Positions 63,815 to 64,000 of a stretch of 64,000 bases of DNA are shown here, piece by piece. The position numbers and the translations under genes are program-made. The stretch covers positions 1,860,001 to 1,924,000 of the forward strand of contig NZ_CP126095.1 in the NCBI RefSeq assembly GCF_030123105.1, given 5' to 3'. The DNA comes from Paenibacillus sp. G2S3 (GTDB lineage: Bacteria > Bacillota > Bacilli > Paenibacillales > Paenibacillaceae). Within the stretch, counting starts at the first letter, position 1. Each line of letters starts with the position of its first letter. The notes beneath the pieces were generated by a model that was not told where the DNA came from, ran no database searches, and saw only the letters and a list, made by a program, of their open reading frames with translations.

Positions 63815-64000
63815 ATGACGAAGGAGAAGATTTTGGACGCCACGCTGCATTTAATTAAATCCGAAGGGATTGATAGTGTCACTATTCGGAAGATTGCTAG
63901 TGAAGCTGGCACTAATGTAGCGCTAATTAATTATTATTTCGGGTCGAAAGAAAAACTTATGCATGAAGCAATGAAGATGATCCTGGAAACATTCCGCTCG
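63815..64000 (+). CDS. TetR-family regulator (5' part only)
   Basis: The first 62 residues are present; the gene continues beyond the window. The N-terminal HTH is clear: TKEKILDATLHLIKSEGID, then VTIRKIASEAGTNVALINYYFGSKEKLMHEAM, the TetR signature with the NYYF recognition-helix end. GAGGAGAG lies 5 bases before the ATG. The likely operator overlaps its promoter. The effector and targets are outside the window. Confidence 0.9.
   Translation, partial: MTKEKILDATLHLIKSEGIDSVTIRKIASEAGTNVALINYYFGSKEKLMHEAMKMILETFRS

Overview
The window looks like the chromosome of a spore-forming, low-to-medium GC Firmicute, most probably a Paenibacillus. The reasons are SASP, PrkA and SpoVR sporulation genes, a LiaFSR cell-envelope system, S-box and T-box leaders, WXG100 (type VII secretion) genes, and two sugar ABC operons that lack their own ATPase. 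Species assignment is inference. No rRNA, tRNA, CRISPR array, phage or insertion sequence was seen.

Layout. (1) 1-8.6 kb: an accessory type VII secretion block. It has the end of an unknown gene, two WXG100 proteins, a lipase-like hydrolase with an apparently degraded acid residue, a lipoprotein, a 641-residue lipase with a membrane/helical C-terminus, and two secreted proteins. The arrangement resembles the reverse-domain lipase toxin/lipoprotein immunity systems of staphylococci and is the best candidate for a little-described system here. (2) 8.8-20 kb: mostly housekeeping: ROK sugar kinase, HRDC protein, CorA, a SAM-riboswitch metA-metI operon, mqnC, an SPFH/Arc-like pair, and a T-box with thrS. 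(3) 20-31 kb: a 3D-domain wall protein, a gamma-type SASP-like gene behind a sigma-G-type promoter, liaF-liaS-liaR, a repeat-rich gap, an HtrA protease, a two-component system, ispH and aroF. (4) 31-43.8 kb: glnA, then a LacI-controlled ABC transporter/GH94 phosphorylase operon with operator palindromes, serC, trmL and an AbrB-like regulator. (5) 43.9-49.6 kb: a membrane microprotein, a NAGPA-type glycosidase pair, an atypical response regulator, a PLP aminotransferase, a second repeat-rich gap and a frameshifted DUF2161 gene. (6) 49.8-55.4 kb: prkA and spoVR around an AraC/GyrI regulator and a GNAT gene. (7) 55.9-63.6 kb: a membrane AraC sensor-regulator, two solute-binding lipoproteins and two permeases with cre-like sites and structured leaders, followed by a truncated TetR gene with a clear operator.

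How the parts work together. The two sugar loci share one design: a regulator, then binding protein, hairpin, and permeases, with ATP hydrolysis presumably supplied by a shared MsmX-like ATPase elsewhere. The GH94 enzyme would phosphorolyse an imported beta-disaccharide. Envelope-stress genes (liaFSR, HtrA, the two-component pair, the 3D protein) cluster at 20-29 kb. Unexplained non-coding structure is concentrated at 24.2-24.9, 48.1-48.6, 51.9-52.0 and 53.1-53.3 kb; the first two gaps share a 23-bp palindrome family with conserved spacing.
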